From: Rhodococcus sp. 1163
Lineage (GTDB): Bacteria > Actinomycetota > Actinomycetes > Mycobacteriales > Mycobacteriaceae
Direction: 5' to 3'
Assembly (NCBI RefSeq): GCF_002091985.1
Contig: NZ_MKKX01000017.1
Coordinates: 124,001 to 188,000, forward strand
DNA: 64,000 nucleotides
In this document: positions 50,807 to 59,512 of the stretch, one piece after another
Numbering within the stretch: position 1 is the first letter of the stretch
Layout of the letters: each line of letters begins with the position of its first letter
Program-made: the position numbers and the translations under genes
The notes under the pieces: generated by a model
The model's database searches: none
What the model was told of the DNA's origin: nothing
What the model saw: only the letters and a program-made list of their open reading frames with translations

Positions 50807-51570
50807 GCCAGCCCGTGTACATCGAAGACGGGCCTCGGATGGGTACGCACCGTCGCGCGAATCCCGAACACCTCCGCCAGCAACGTGTCGGTCAGCACTT
50901 CGGCGGTCGGGCCCGAGGCAACGACGGATCCACCGTCGAGAACCGCCAGCGAGGAGCAGTACTCGACGGCCAGACGCAGATCGTGCACGGTGACGACGAT
51001 AGCGAGCCCGTCGGCAGCAAGGTCGGCAATGGCACTCATGACGATCAGTTGGTGGCGCAGATCGAGATGGTTGGTCGGCTCGTCGAGCAGCAGAATTCGC
51101 GGCTGTTGAGCCAGCGCGCGGGCAATGGAGACACGTTGCCGCTCACCGCCGGACAATGCGCCGACATCACGGTCGGCCAGAGCGGACAATTCCATCCGAT
51201 GCAAACAGGATGCCACTACCTCGTCGTCGGATGCGGTCGGGGGAGAGAACCAGCCGCGGTGCGGCACCCTCCCGAGCGCGACCGATTCTCGGACCGTCAG
51301 TCCCACGGACGCCTCGGGTTCCTGTGCTGCGACGCCGACGGTCCGGGCCAGTTCCGCGCGTTTCATCGACCGTGTGTCGACATGGTCGACGAGGACGGAA
51401 CCGGATGCCGGTGTCAGCGCACGGTAGCAGCAGCGCAGCGCCGTGGTCTTACCTGAACCGTTGGGTCCGACGAGCCCCAGAATTTCCCCGGGGCGGACGC
51501 TGAAATCGATGCTGTGCAACACTTCTCGTGATCCGAGCCGGGCAGTGACCTCGTGTATCGACAGAGTCAT
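50803..51570 (-). CDS. ABC transporter ATPase (BtuD/FecE type)
   Basis: A 255-residue ATPase of the iron/cobalamin importer class. Walker A GPNGSGKTTALR lies near residue 38, the signature LSGGERQRVSIARAL near 140 and Walker B ILLLDEPTNHLD near 160, with the switch histidine in VTVHDLRLA. It overlaps the permease gene (ATGA) and the FhuF-like gene. The cobalamin riboswitch upstream of the operon points to B12-type substrates. Confidence 0.95.
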   Translation of the reverse strand: MTLSIHEVTARLGSREVLHSIDFSVRPGEILGLVGPNGSGKTTALRCCYRALTPASGSVLVDHVDTRSMKRAELARTVGVAAQEPEASVGLTVRESVALGRVPHRGWFSPPTASDDEVVASCLHRMELSALADRDVGALSGGERQRVSIARALAQQPRILLLDEPTNHLDLRHQLIVMSAIADLAADGLAIVVTVHDLRLAVEYCSSLAVLDGGSVVASGPTAEVLTDTLLAEVFGIRATVRTHPRPVFDVHGLA

Positions 51571-52655
51571 CGCTCGGCCCTTCCGTACTGACGAGAGAGC
51601 ATGAACACGAAGATCGGTGCGCCGACCAGTGCGGTGACCACTCCGACCGGCACCTCGGTGCTGCTGGCAACCGATCGCGCAAGCGTATCTGCCCCCACCA
51701 ACGCGACCGCCCCGAGCAGCGCCGCCACGGGAAGCAACCTGATGGCCCGGGTACCGACGATGTACCCCGCGAGATGAGGTACGAGCAAACCCACGAAACC
51801 GATTCCGCCACCGACGGATACGGCCGCACCGGCAAGCATCGAGACTGCCAGGAGCTGAAGTACACGGAATCGCTGGACGTTCAATCCCAGAGCCGCGGCG
51901 CCGTCGTCACCCGTCTTCAGCAGGTCAATCCGCGGCGCACTGAGCAACACCACGGTGCCGACCACCAGGAGTGCGAGAGTGGGGAAAGTCAACGTCGACC
52001 AGCGCGCGTCGCCGAATCCTCCTGCCAGCCAATGCAACACACCGCTCAGGGTGTGTTCGTCGGCGAATACGAGAAGAGTGAAGGTGATCAACGCCGAGAA
52101 CACGGCGCCCAATGCGACGCCGACGAGGATGATCGCCGTCGACTGTGGGTACCTGCCACCGATCAACAATGCCAGGAACAACGGGATCATCGCCCCGATG
52201 AAGGCGGCCGCTGGAATGGTGAAGACCCCGAGCGCACCCGCTCCGATACCGAGCACCATCACCACCACGACGCCGAAGCCCGCTCCCGAGGAGACTCCCA
52301 GCAGGTACGGATCAGCAAGCGGGTTACGCGTGACTGCCTGTGCGACACCGCCCGCGATCGCAAGCGAGGCACCGACGACCGCTGCCGTCAACGACCGCGG
52401 AAGACGTGAGTCGAGGACGATCACTGCGCGAGCCTCGGTCCACCAGGAGTCGAACGCTCCCGGCATCACCTTGTGCATCACGATCGCCCAGACGTCGCCG
52501 ACGGGAATCCGCACCGACCCGAAGGATGCTGCCGCGGCGATCGCAGCCAGAAGACCGATGGTCAGCAGTGCAAGAACCACTCCGAGCGGAAAGCGTGAAC
52601 GCCGGTTCGACGCGGGTTCGACAGGCGCAGTGCGTGTTTCGACGGCGGTAGCCAT
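51567..52655 (-). CDS. ABC transporter permease (BtuC/FecCD type)
   Basis: A 362-residue FecCD/BtuC permease with about ten TM helices. Conserved blocks include RLPRSLTAAVVGASLAIAGG near residue 85 and FVGLLVPHLAGYIVG near residue 285, the coupling-helix region contacting the ATPase. The start overlaps the binding-protein stop by one base (TGATG). It works as a homodimer with the ATPase below it. Confidence 0.95.
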   Translation of the reverse strand: MATAVETRTAPVEPASNRRSRFPLGVVLALLTIGLLAAIAAAASFGSVRIPVGDVWAIVMHKVMPGAFDSWWTEARAVIVLDSRLPRSLTAAVVGASLAIAGGVAQAVTRNPLADPYLLGVSSGAGFGVVVVMVLGIGAGALGVFTIPAAAFIGAMIPLFLALLIGGRYPQSTAIILVGVALGAVFSALITFTLLVFADEHTLSGVLHWLAGGFGDARWSTLTFPTLALLVVGTVVLLSAPRIDLLKTGDDGAAALGLNVQRFRVLQLLAVSMLAGAAVSVGGGIGFVGLLVPHLAGYIVGTRAIRLLPVAALLGAVALVGADTLARSVASSTEVPVGVVTALVGAPIFVFMLSRQYGRAER

Positions 52656-53650
52656 CAGTCCTGGAACCGGTCCGGGTGCAGTGCGCGTGCGATGGTGTCC
52701 ACGCTCATCACCAGTCGCGGGCTCTCGAAGAAGTCGTCGAGCGGTACGACGATGAAGTTGTCGCGTTGGACGGCAGGCGTCGTCGCCATGATCGGTTGAC
52801 TTTTCAGGAAGTCGATCTTGCCCTGCGCGGAGGTATCACCGTAGTCGAGGACGACGATCGCCTGTGGTGCGCGTTCGCCGATGATCTCCCACGTCGTGTC
52901 CAGGTAAGGCCGCTCGCCTTCGGGGAAGATGTTCGTCGCCCCGGCGTAGTCCGCGATGACCTGCCCGACGCCGACGCCCCCGATGGTCGTGGGAACGTCT
53001 TCACCGGAGTCGTAGAAGAACGTCGGGGTCGGAGGCACGCCGGTCAATTTCTCGCCCACCGCGTTCAGGCCTGCCACGACCCCGTCGGTGACGTCTTTCG
53101 CAGCATCCTCGGCTCCCAGGATCTCACCGAGTTGGGAATAGTCGTCTTCGAGCATCCCGATGTCGGGGAATCCCGATCCGCAATACTCGGAGAACAGGAA
53201 CGTCGCGATGCCGACGTCGGTGAACGATTCGCGGGAGCGGCCTTCCTTGTCGTTGAATGCGCTTCGCATGCCGCCCACGACGAGGTCGGGGTCGAGATCG
53301 AGGATCTGCTCTTTCGTCGGGTATTCATCGGCGAGGCCGGTGATCTGTGCGAATGCATCTGCCGTCTCCGCAGTGGGCGACGCGTTCTGGTAGCCCATCC
53401 CGACAATCCGGTCCGCGACTCCCATCTCGATGAGCACCTCGGTGACGTGGTCGTTCATGGAAACGATGCGTTGCGGAGGGACATCGAACTGCTGGGTGAG
53501 GTCGCAGTTGGAGATGGAGACCGGCTCGTCGAACGCGGCCCCGGTCGAGGTGGCGTCTACCGAGTCGCCACGCGAACAGCCCGCGAAGAGCAGCGCTGCA
53601 GCGGATCCGACCGCGACAATTCGGACGATGGAGGGAGTAGATGGTGACAT
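52655..53650 (-). CDS. Cobalamin/iron-class ABC substrate-binding lipoprotein
   Basis: A 331-residue class III binding protein. The lipobox is LLFAGC near residue 24. The two lobes are joined by a long helix, as in BtuF/FhuD: PPQRIVSMNDHVTEVLIEMG begins lobe 1 and PTFFYDSGEDVPTTIGGVG lobe 2. On sequence alone it could bind a siderophore or a corrinoid. The cobalamin riboswitch in its leader favours corrinoid uptake (BtuF role). Confidence 0.9.
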   Translation of the reverse strand: MSPSTPSIVRIVAVGSAAALLFAGCSRGDSVDATSTGAAFDEPVSISNCDLTQQFDVPPQRIVSMNDHVTEVLIEMGVADRIVGMGYQNASPTAETADAFAQITGLADEYPTKEQILDLDPDLVVGGMRSAFNDKEGRSRESFTDVGIATFLFSEYCGSGFPDIGMLEDDYSQLGEILGAEDAAKDVTDGVVAGLNAVGEKLTGVPPTPTFFYDSGEDVPTTIGGVGVGQVIADYAGATNIFPEGERPYLDTTWEIIGERAPQAIVVLDYGDTSAQGKIDFLKSQPIMATTPAVQRDNFIVVPLDDFFESPRLVMSVDTIARALHPDRFQD

Positions 53651-53759
53651 ATGAACCTCACTTGGAGCTCAGAGCCACGAAATTGAGAGTCGACGCGCAG
53701 CAAAAAATCACCCACGCGCAGGACTGCCGATTCGTAGACCACGACGAATAGGTGTCGCA

Positions 53760-53892
53760 CACACAGCCGCTGGGTAATCGGACTCGCCATCTCTACGAGA
53801 AGAGACAGCCCACCGTTGCGGGTCAGCGCCGGATTTCGACCGGCTTCCCCCTGCGACTGGCTTGCTTAGTGCTTCGTCCAGCAGTATGCACG
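53760..53892 (-). ncRNA. Cobalamin riboswitch
   Basis: The leader of the ABC operon contains GGGAAGCCGGTCGAAATCC, then GGCGCTGACCCGCAACGGT, and further on GAGTCCGATTACCCAGCGGC. These are the core and B12 box of the adenosylcobalamin aptamer. It begins about 240 bases before the binding-protein start. A run of six U (53702-53707) preceded by GCGTGGGTGA lies downstream. GTGGGT could pair with ACCCA of the B12-box region, which would suit a terminator-type switch. Confidence 0.88.
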
Positions 53893-53941
53893 AGAGCTTT
53901 CGGCAGCAGTCGAGCGCGCCTACCGAGCGCTCAACATGTCG

Positions 53942-55243
53942 TCAGCTGATACGTCGTGCCCGAACCGCGGGTGCCGAAGAATGCGGCAGCAGTCTGCTGA
54001 TGTCCTCGGGCAGCAAAATTTCGACGGTCGCCGACGCGTCGAACCGGTAGGGCTGGGTCATGACCACGCCGGACAACTGCTTTCGGAGGCGTGACATTTC
54101 GGCTCGCACGGTGATCGCCCTTCCGCCGTCACCGAAGAGATCCGCCGCCATCTGTGCCGCAGTCCGCCCCTCCCGATGGCACGCCAGGAGGTAGAGAATC
54201 TCTGCGTGACGAGGCGTCGGCTCGTGTGTCCACTCCCCGACCTCGCTACGGATCTGTACACGCATGTGCTGCGGATGGCGTAAGTCGATGTAGATCGTGG
54301 TGGCCCCGGCCGTCTCGGATACCGATGCGCTCTCCGCCATCCCGGTCGGCCGGACGAGCCAACCACCGGGCAACGGCTCGACTTCACACACACCGAGCGT
54401 CGGCATCCAGAATCGTCCCGTGGCCAGATCCTCGGGCAGTAGAACTCGAGTGCGCAGCGCTACGGACGAGGTGGCCGCTACCCACCCGTTGGCGTCGACG
54501 GCCAATGCGGGGGAATGCAGCCGGGCGAGCATGGGGGCAGCGACCGAACGCAGCCGGTCCAAGTTCTGCCGATGATGTTCACGCAGTTGGAATTCGGCAA
54601 GACGGGCAATGGCATCGACCAGTGCGAGGGTCGTCGGGTGCACGGTGTTTGCGGGCCCGCTGACATCCAGTGCGCCGAGGACGTGACCGGTGCGCGGGTC
54701 CTTGATGGGCGCGCCTGCGCACGTCCACGGATGGTGACTGCGCACGTAGTGTTCCGCGGAAAATATCTGCACGGCCCGACGTGAAACCAACGCTGTTCCG
54801 ATGGCATTGGTTCCTACCGAATCCTCGGCCCAGCTGGCGCCCTCGACGAATCCGAGTCCGTCTGCGCGATCGAGCACCGATGTCGAGCCACTGCGCCACA
54901 ACACCCGCCCGTGACGATCCGCCACGACGAGAATGTTGTTGCCGTCCTGGACCACCGATTCCAAACCTCGAGCCAGATCGTCGAGGACGTCGAACAGACC
55001 CGAATCTCGACGGCTCAGCTCGAGATCGGAGATGTCGACGAGCGAGGGTGAGATCGATTTCTGTTCGGGATCGATCCCGAGAGTCTGCAACCGACGCCAC
55101 GAGTCGCCGATCACCTCGCGCGGCCGGGCGGGACCCTTACCGCCCGCCATTGTCGCGTCGTAGACGGCCGCCAGTATCTGCGCGTAGCGGCGCGGGTCTT
55201 CACCTGCCGCCAGCGCAGGCTCGGGACCTGTCGACTGAGTCAT
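53942..55243 (-). CDS. GAF-domain transcriptional regulator (AcoR-like, no AAA+ module)
   Basis: A 433-residue protein with an AcoR-type N-terminus (REVIGDSWRRLQTLGIDPEQ) and a GAF domain at about residues 75-220 containing GASWAEDSVGTNAIGTAL and HHPWTCAGAPIKDP. The sigma-54 AAA+ module and the Fis-type helix of true AcoR are absent. Instead, residues about 330-400 form a winged-helix-like segment (RHAEILYLLACHREGRTAAQMAADLFGDGG). It probably senses a small molecule and binds DNA without sigma-54. The regulated genes are unknown; the catabolic cluster beyond the IclR gene is a candidate. Confidence 0.78.
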   Translation of the reverse strand: MTQSTGPEPALAAGEDPRRYAQILAAVYDATMAGGKGPARPREVIGDSWRRLQTLGIDPEQKSISPSLVDISDLELSRRDSGLFDVLDDLARGLESVVQDGNNILVVADRHGRVLWRSGSTSVLDRADGLGFVEGASWAEDSVGTNAIGTALVSRRAVQIFSAEHYVRSHHPWTCAGAPIKDPRTGHVLGALDVSGPANTVHPTTLALVDAIARLAEFQLREHHRQNLDRLRSVAAPMLARLHSPALAVDANGWVAATSSVALRTRVLLPEDLATGRFWMPTLGVCEVEPLPGGWLVRPTGMAESASVSETAGATTIYIDLRHPQHMRVQIRSEVGEWTHEPTPRHAEILYLLACHREGRTAAQMAADLFGDGGRAITVRAEMSRLRKQLSGVVMTQPYRFDASATVEILLPEDISRLLPHSSAPAVRARRIS

Positions 55244-55288
55244 TGCCGACAATTGTGCGCCAGCTCACATCGCTATGCAGAGGTGGGG

Positions 55289-56140
55289 TCAGTTGGCTTT
55301 CATCGACAGAGCTTTGCGGGCACGGCGAGGGGCTCCCAGTTCGGGGAACAGAGTCCGCGTGACCTCACGAGCGGCATCCACCACCAAAGGCGCAACTCGC
55401 TCGAGTTGTGCAGTCCGCATCTCCCCACACAGCGCGATACCGCCGGCCGGACCCTCGTAGCCACGAATCGCCGATGCCACGCATGCGATCCCACTGACCG
55501 ACTCGCCGAGACAGAACGTCAGCCCCTTGCGCTGACGAATGCGGTTCAACTCCAGATGCAGGACCGCTCGGTCGGTAATGGTGTGGTCGGTGAAGCGGGG
55601 AAGGGTCGGACCGAACAAGGTGTCGACATGCTCGGGATCCAGCCACGCCAGCATCGCCTTTCCACCGGCCGTCGCGTGTGCCGACACCCGGCCACCGACG
55701 CGGGATGGCAGCGCGGAGGCGAACCGTCCACCGACCTTGTCGAGACAGACGCTTTCGGGCCCGTCGAGCACGGACAGATGGACGACCATCCCGGTCTGCA
55801 TGTGCAGTTCGTGCAGGATCGGTGCTGCAGCCTCGCGAATCTGGCTACGTCCACCGTCACCGCCGCCGAGTCCGAGGGCACGCGCACCGAGGCCATAACC
55901 GACCGAAGAGTGATTCACCCAGTCGAGCCGGATGAGCTGATCGAGAATGCGGTGAACAGTGGACCGCGGAAGCTGAGTGCAGAACGAGATCTCTTCGAGG
56001 GACAGCCGGGCTGCTCGACCGTCGAACGCGTCCAGGATCAGGGTCATGCGTTCGACCATCGACGGCGGCAGGACCGACCTGGACTGTGCGCCGATGGCCC
56101 GGCCGGCGAACCTTGTGTCGTTCATGTCAACGATGGTCAT
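55289..56140 (-). CDS. IclR-family transcriptional regulator
   Basis: A 283-residue regulator. The N-terminal winged helix (LSLEEISFCTQLPRSTVHRI, then LDQLIRLDWV) precedes an effector domain of about 180 residues (SVLDGPESVCLDKVGG, HATAGGKAMLAWL, CVASAIRGYEGP). IclR proteins commonly control aromatic, alicyclic or steroid catabolic operons. It lies at the 3' end of the catabolic run and has two palindromes in its own upstream region. Confidence 0.9.
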   Translation of the reverse strand: MTIVDMNDTRFAGRAIGAQSRSVLPPSMVERMTLILDAFDGRAARLSLEEISFCTQLPRSTVHRILDQLIRLDWVNHSSVGYGLGARALGLGGGDGGRSQIREAAAPILHELHMQTGMVVHLSVLDGPESVCLDKVGGRFASALPSRVGGRVSAHATAGGKAMLAWLDPEHVDTLFGPTLPRFTDHTITDRAVLHLELNRIRQRKGLTFCLGESVSGIACVASAIRGYEGPAGGIALCGEMRTAQLERVAPLVVDAAREVTRTLFPELGAPRRARKALSMKAN

Positions 56141-56203
56141 GGCACTCCCCCAGATCAGTTTCGAGTCGAATCACAGCTTTACGGAGCCGAACCGAGGGCA
56201 TGA

Positions 56204-56226
56204 ATCACTGAGTGATACTTGGTATC
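56204..56226. promoter_or_regulatory. Overlapping palindromes upstream of the IclR gene
   Basis: ATCACTGAGTGAT (56204-56216) and GATACTTGGTATC (56214-56226) are both perfect inverted repeats and overlap by three bases. They lie 64-86 bp before the IclR start in the 165-bp gap after the monooxygenase gene. They may be operators for autoregulation; which protein binds is not known. Confidence 0.5.
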
Positions 56227-56305
56227 TCATCACACACCAAAGAGTAAAAGAGATTTAGATCACCGTCAAGCGGGCCCGCATCCCCGGTGCAGACCCGCCG
56301 TGACG

Positions 56306-57922
56306 TCACTCCTGACTTGCAGCGAGCGCGGAGAGATCGAACCCCTTGTACCCCGCCGCAGCAACCTCGGCAATCTTCTGGCCATAGTTGCCGAAACCAC
56401 CCGCATACATCATGAAGACACGCGGCTTGCCCTCGATATTTGCACCCATGTACCAGGAGTTGGCCTGTGGGAACAAAGTTTTCGCGGCGACGGCGGCACA
56501 CTCGGCTATCCAGTCCACAGCAGCTTGTTCGCTTGCCTCGATGACCGCGTAATCGTTGCTGTCGAGGTACGCGATCGCGTCCGCGATCCAGTTCACGTGC
56601 TGCTCGGAACCCAGCACCATGTTTGCCAGCACGCCGGGGCTGCCGGGTCCGGTGATCAGGAACATGTTGGGGAAGCCGGCCGCAGCGATGCCGTGCAGTG
56701 TCTGCGGTCCTGCCGCCCATGCCTCACGCAGCAGTACCCCGTCGCGTCCACGGATGTCGATGCGGTCCAGTGAACCGGTGATCGCGTCGAAGCCTGTGGC
56801 GAACACGATCATGTCCAGGTCGTAGTGCGCGTCGGCAGTCGCGATGCCCGTCTCGTCGATGGCGGTGATCGGCGCCTTGCGGAGATTCACCAGTGTGACG
56901 TTGTCGCGGTTGTAGGTCGCGAAGTAACCGGAGTCGGTGACGATGCGCTTGGACCCGATCGGGTGGTCCGTCGGGATCAGTACGTCGGCCACGGACTGAT
57001 CTTCGATGACCGCGCGAATCTTGCGCTCAGCGAAGCCTCGAGCCAAGTTGTTGGCCTCGATGTCGCTCATCTGGTCCGCGAACGTCTTGGCGAACAACAC
57101 CCCGCCGAGCTCCCAGTACTGCTCGAACTCTGCCTCCCGTTCGTCCGCCGGAACCTCGAGCGCACTCTTCGGGTTCGAGACGAAGGGTGAACCACCACCG
57201 CTGGCCCAACTCTTGCGTCGACGCTCGGCGTAAGTCGCCTTCTGCTCACGGCGAGTCTCTTCGTCCAGCGGGCGGTTGCTCGCGGGCACGGAGAAGTTCG
57301 GGGTGCGCTGGAAGACGTGCAGCGTCGCTGCCTCCTCGGCGATCAGCGGGATGGACTGGATGCCCGAGGATCCGGTGCCGATGACACCGACCCGCTTTCC
57401 GGCGAAATCGACCCCGGTGCGCGGCCAGTCGCCGGTATGCAGGATCTCTCCGCCGAAGCTGTCGCGGCCCGGGATGTTCGGCAGGTTCGTGGTGGACAGC
57501 GCGCCGGTGGCCAGCACACAGAATCGCGCCGTCACCTTCTCGCCCTTGTCGGTGACGATGTTCCACCGTGCGGCCTGCTCGTCGAACGTCGCGGACACCA
57601 CTCGGGTGTCGAACTCGAAGCCGCTACGCAGGTCGAATCGGTCCGCGACGTGTTCGAGGTATGCCAGGATCTCGGGCTGCGTAGCGTAGCGCTCGGACCA
57701 GTCCCACTCCTGCTGCAGGTCATCGTCGAAGGAATACGAGTAGTCGACGCTTTCCACGTCGCAGCGGGCACCCGGGTAGCGGTTGAAGTACCACGTGCCA
57801 CCGACGTCGGAAGCTGCCTCGAAGCCCTGGACGTCGAGTCCCTGCCCGCGGAACTTGTGCATCGCGTACAGGCCGGCGAGGCCTGCTCCGACAACCACCA
57901 CGTCCACATTGGTTCGCGTCAT
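56306..57922 (-). CDS. Baeyer-Villiger monooxygenase
   Basis: A 538-residue class B flavoprotein. The FAD site is VVVVGAGLAGLYAMHKF near the N-terminus. GGTWYFNRYPGARCD is typical of cyclic-ketone monooxygenases. The Baeyer-Villiger fingerprint FGGEILHTGDW lies near residue 165, and the NADPH site GVIGTGSSGIQ near 185. It inserts oxygen beside a carbonyl to give an ester or lactone, with O2 and NADPH. The start is ATG 57922. It is the last gene of the catabolic run and 61 bp after the degenerate SDR gene. The substrate is presumably a ketone formed by the upstream enzymes. Confidence 0.93.
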   Translation of the reverse strand: MTRTNVDVVVVGAGLAGLYAMHKFRGQGLDVQGFEAASDVGGTWYFNRYPGARCDVESVDYSYSFDDDLQQEWDWSERYATQPEILAYLEHVADRFDLRSGFEFDTRVVSATFDEQAARWNIVTDKGEKVTARFCVLATGALSTTNLPNIPGRDSFGGEILHTGDWPRTGVDFAGKRVGVIGTGSSGIQSIPLIAEEAATLHVFQRTPNFSVPASNRPLDEETRREQKATYAERRRKSWASGGGSPFVSNPKSALEVPADEREAEFEQYWELGGVLFAKTFADQMSDIEANNLARGFAERKIRAVIEDQSVADVLIPTDHPIGSKRIVTDSGYFATYNRDNVTLVNLRKAPITAIDETGIATADAHYDLDMIVFATGFDAITGSLDRIDIRGRDGVLLREAWAAGPQTLHGIAAAGFPNMFLITGPGSPGVLANMVLGSEQHVNWIADAIAYLDSNDYAVIEASEQAAVDWIAECAAVAAKTLFPQANSWYMGANIEGKPRVFMMYAGGFGNYGQKIAEVAAAGYKGFDLSALAASQE

Positions 57923-57983
57923 GATCGATTCCTTCTTTCTGAAGAGTGTGTTGTTTCGACTGGCACGCACGTCACCCGGGCTC

Positions 57984-58700
57984 TCACGCGTAGACCATGT
58001 CGAGAGGCATCGTGATCCCGGTGATGGAGCGGGCTTCGTCGGAGGCCAGGAACAGGCTCACGTCGGCGATGTCCTGGCTCGCCCTTCCGTCCGTGCTCAT
58101 GGAAGGGTTCACGATGTTGATTCGAATACTGTGTGGCGCAAGCTCCTTCGCCAGCGATCGCATCAGCCCGACCAGCCCGTGCTCGGCCGCGGCGACGTGG
58201 CCCATGCCGTTCAGGCCCCGCACGCCGGCCGTGGAGCTGACCAGGACGAGCGAACCACCGCTCCCGCCCTCGATCAGGTGTGGAATAGCGGCCTTGCAGG
58301 TCTTCCACATCCCGGTGAGGTTCACATCCAGCATCGTCTGCCAGACCTCGGACGAGAGCTCCATGGTTTTGCCGGTGGAACTGATTCCGGCGCCTGCGCA
58401 GACGATGTCGAGCCTGCCGAGTGCGTCGACGCCGCGGGCTACCGCCGCATCGAGCGCGCTCTGCTCGCGGACATCTGCCTCGATGGCGAAGATCCGTCGC
58501 CCGAGCAGTTCGACCTGTCGGACAGTCTCCGCCAGATCCGCGCTACTGGCGGCAGGGGTCGTCGAGTGCGCTACCGCGGTGCAGCAGTCCACCACGATCA
58601 GGTCGGCACCCTCCTGAGCGAATCGCACCGCCTGCGCGCGTCCGATCCCCCGGGCTCCGCCGGTGATCAATGCCGTCTTGCCCGCCAATCGCCCACTCAT
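57984..58700 (-). CDS. Short-chain dehydrogenase homologue lacking catalytic Tyr and Lys
   Basis: A 238-residue SDR with an intact NAD site (ALITGGARGIGRAQAVRFAQ) and the NAG-like and DVNLTGMW segments. The catalytic serine is kept in VLVSSTAG, but the YxxxK segment reads HVAAAEH: Tyr has become Val and Lys has become Glu. About 40 residues of the substrate loop found in related mycofactocin-class SDRs are also missing between NPSMS and ADVSLFLASDEA. It is probably not an active oxidoreductase. A regulatory or structural partner of the intact SDR encoded upstream (overlap ATGA) is possible. Confidence 0.85.
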   Translation of the reverse strand: MSGRLAGKTALITGGARGIGRAQAVRFAQEGADLIVVDCCTAVAHSTTPAASSADLAETVRQVELLGRRIFAIEADVREQSALDAAVARGVDALGRLDIVCAGAGISSTGKTMELSSEVWQTMLDVNLTGMWKTCKAAIPHLIEGGSGGSLVLVSSTAGVRGLNGMGHVAAAEHGLVGLMRSLAKELAPHSIRINIVNPSMSTDGRASQDIADVSLFLASDEARSITGITMPLDMVYA

Positions 58701-59497
58701 GACATCGCTTTCTGTGTAAGTCCGGCGTCGACCACCAGTTGTGTGCCGGTGATGTACCGCGCCTCGTCCGAGGCCAGGAACACCACCGCATTGCTCACAT
58801 CCACCGACTCCACCCAGGGGACCGGCAACAGGTGCCGCGCGGCGAGGACATCGACGACGTCCTCGGCCGTTGGATCCTCGAGGTCCGGTCGCAACCGGGC
58901 GAAGGTTGCCGGGTTGAGTGTCATCGCCGTGTCCACTGCGCCTGGGTGGACGGTATTGACGCGAATCGACTGCGGGCCGAGCTCGTTGGCCAGTGTCCTG
59001 GCCAGTCCGACCACCGCATGTTTGGCTGCGCTGTAGTGCGAGGCACCGGGAGCCGCGCTGATGCCGGCCGTCGAGCTGATGATGATCACCGAACCGCCGG
59101 CGACCTCCAGCGCCGCGACGCCCGCCAGCACGGTGTGCCAGACACCGGTCAGGTTGACGGCCATCGACCGCTCCCACAGAGCCTCGTCGATCGTCCACGA
59201 CGGGCCGACGTTCTCGGTCACTCCGGCATTCGCGACCACCGTGTCCAACCTGCCGAGCTCTCCGACACCCAGTGCGACTGCATCCTTCGTCGCCGCCAGG
59301 TCGCGCACGTCCGCAACGTCGGTGACGATTCGACGGCCCTCGGCCCGAACCAGCGCCGCTGTCTCGGCAAGGCCTGCCTCGACGAGATCGAGCGCGATGA
59401 TGTCCGCGCCCTCCTGGGCCAACCGCACCGCGTGGGTGCGGCCCATTCCTCCGCCTGCGCCGGTGATCAACGCGACCTTGCCGGCCATCTGTGACAT
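58697..59497 (-). CDS. Mycofactocin-class short-chain dehydrogenase
   Basis: A 266-residue SDR with all catalytic residues: GAGGGMGRTHAV at the NAD site, ISSTAG and SHYSAAKH. The long substrate loop with FARLRPDLEDPTAEDVVDVL and LLPVPWVESVDVSNAVVFLA is characteristic of SDRs that keep NAD bound and pass electrons to mycofactocin. It would oxidise an alcohol to a ketone. It overlaps the degenerate SDR gene by four bases and follows the DUF35 gene by 15. Confidence 0.9.
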   Translation of the reverse strand: MSQMAGKVALITGAGGGMGRTHAVRLAQEGADIIALDLVEAGLAETAALVRAEGRRIVTDVADVRDLAATKDAVALGVGELGRLDTVVANAGVTENVGPSWTIDEALWERSMAVNLTGVWHTVLAGVAALEVAGGSVIIISSTAGISAAPGASHYSAAKHAVVGLARTLANELGPQSIRVNTVHPGAVDTAMTLNPATFARLRPDLEDPTAEDVVDVLAARHLLPVPWVESVDVSNAVVFLASDEARYITGTQLVVDAGLTQKAMS

Positions 59498-59512
59498 CTG
59501 TGATTCCTCTCG

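Noticed and set aside
50803-53650. Iron-siderophore importer as the primary label
   Set aside because: The cobalamin riboswitch in the leader favours corrinoid uptake, and I could not see an IdeR/DtxR-type iron box near the operon start.
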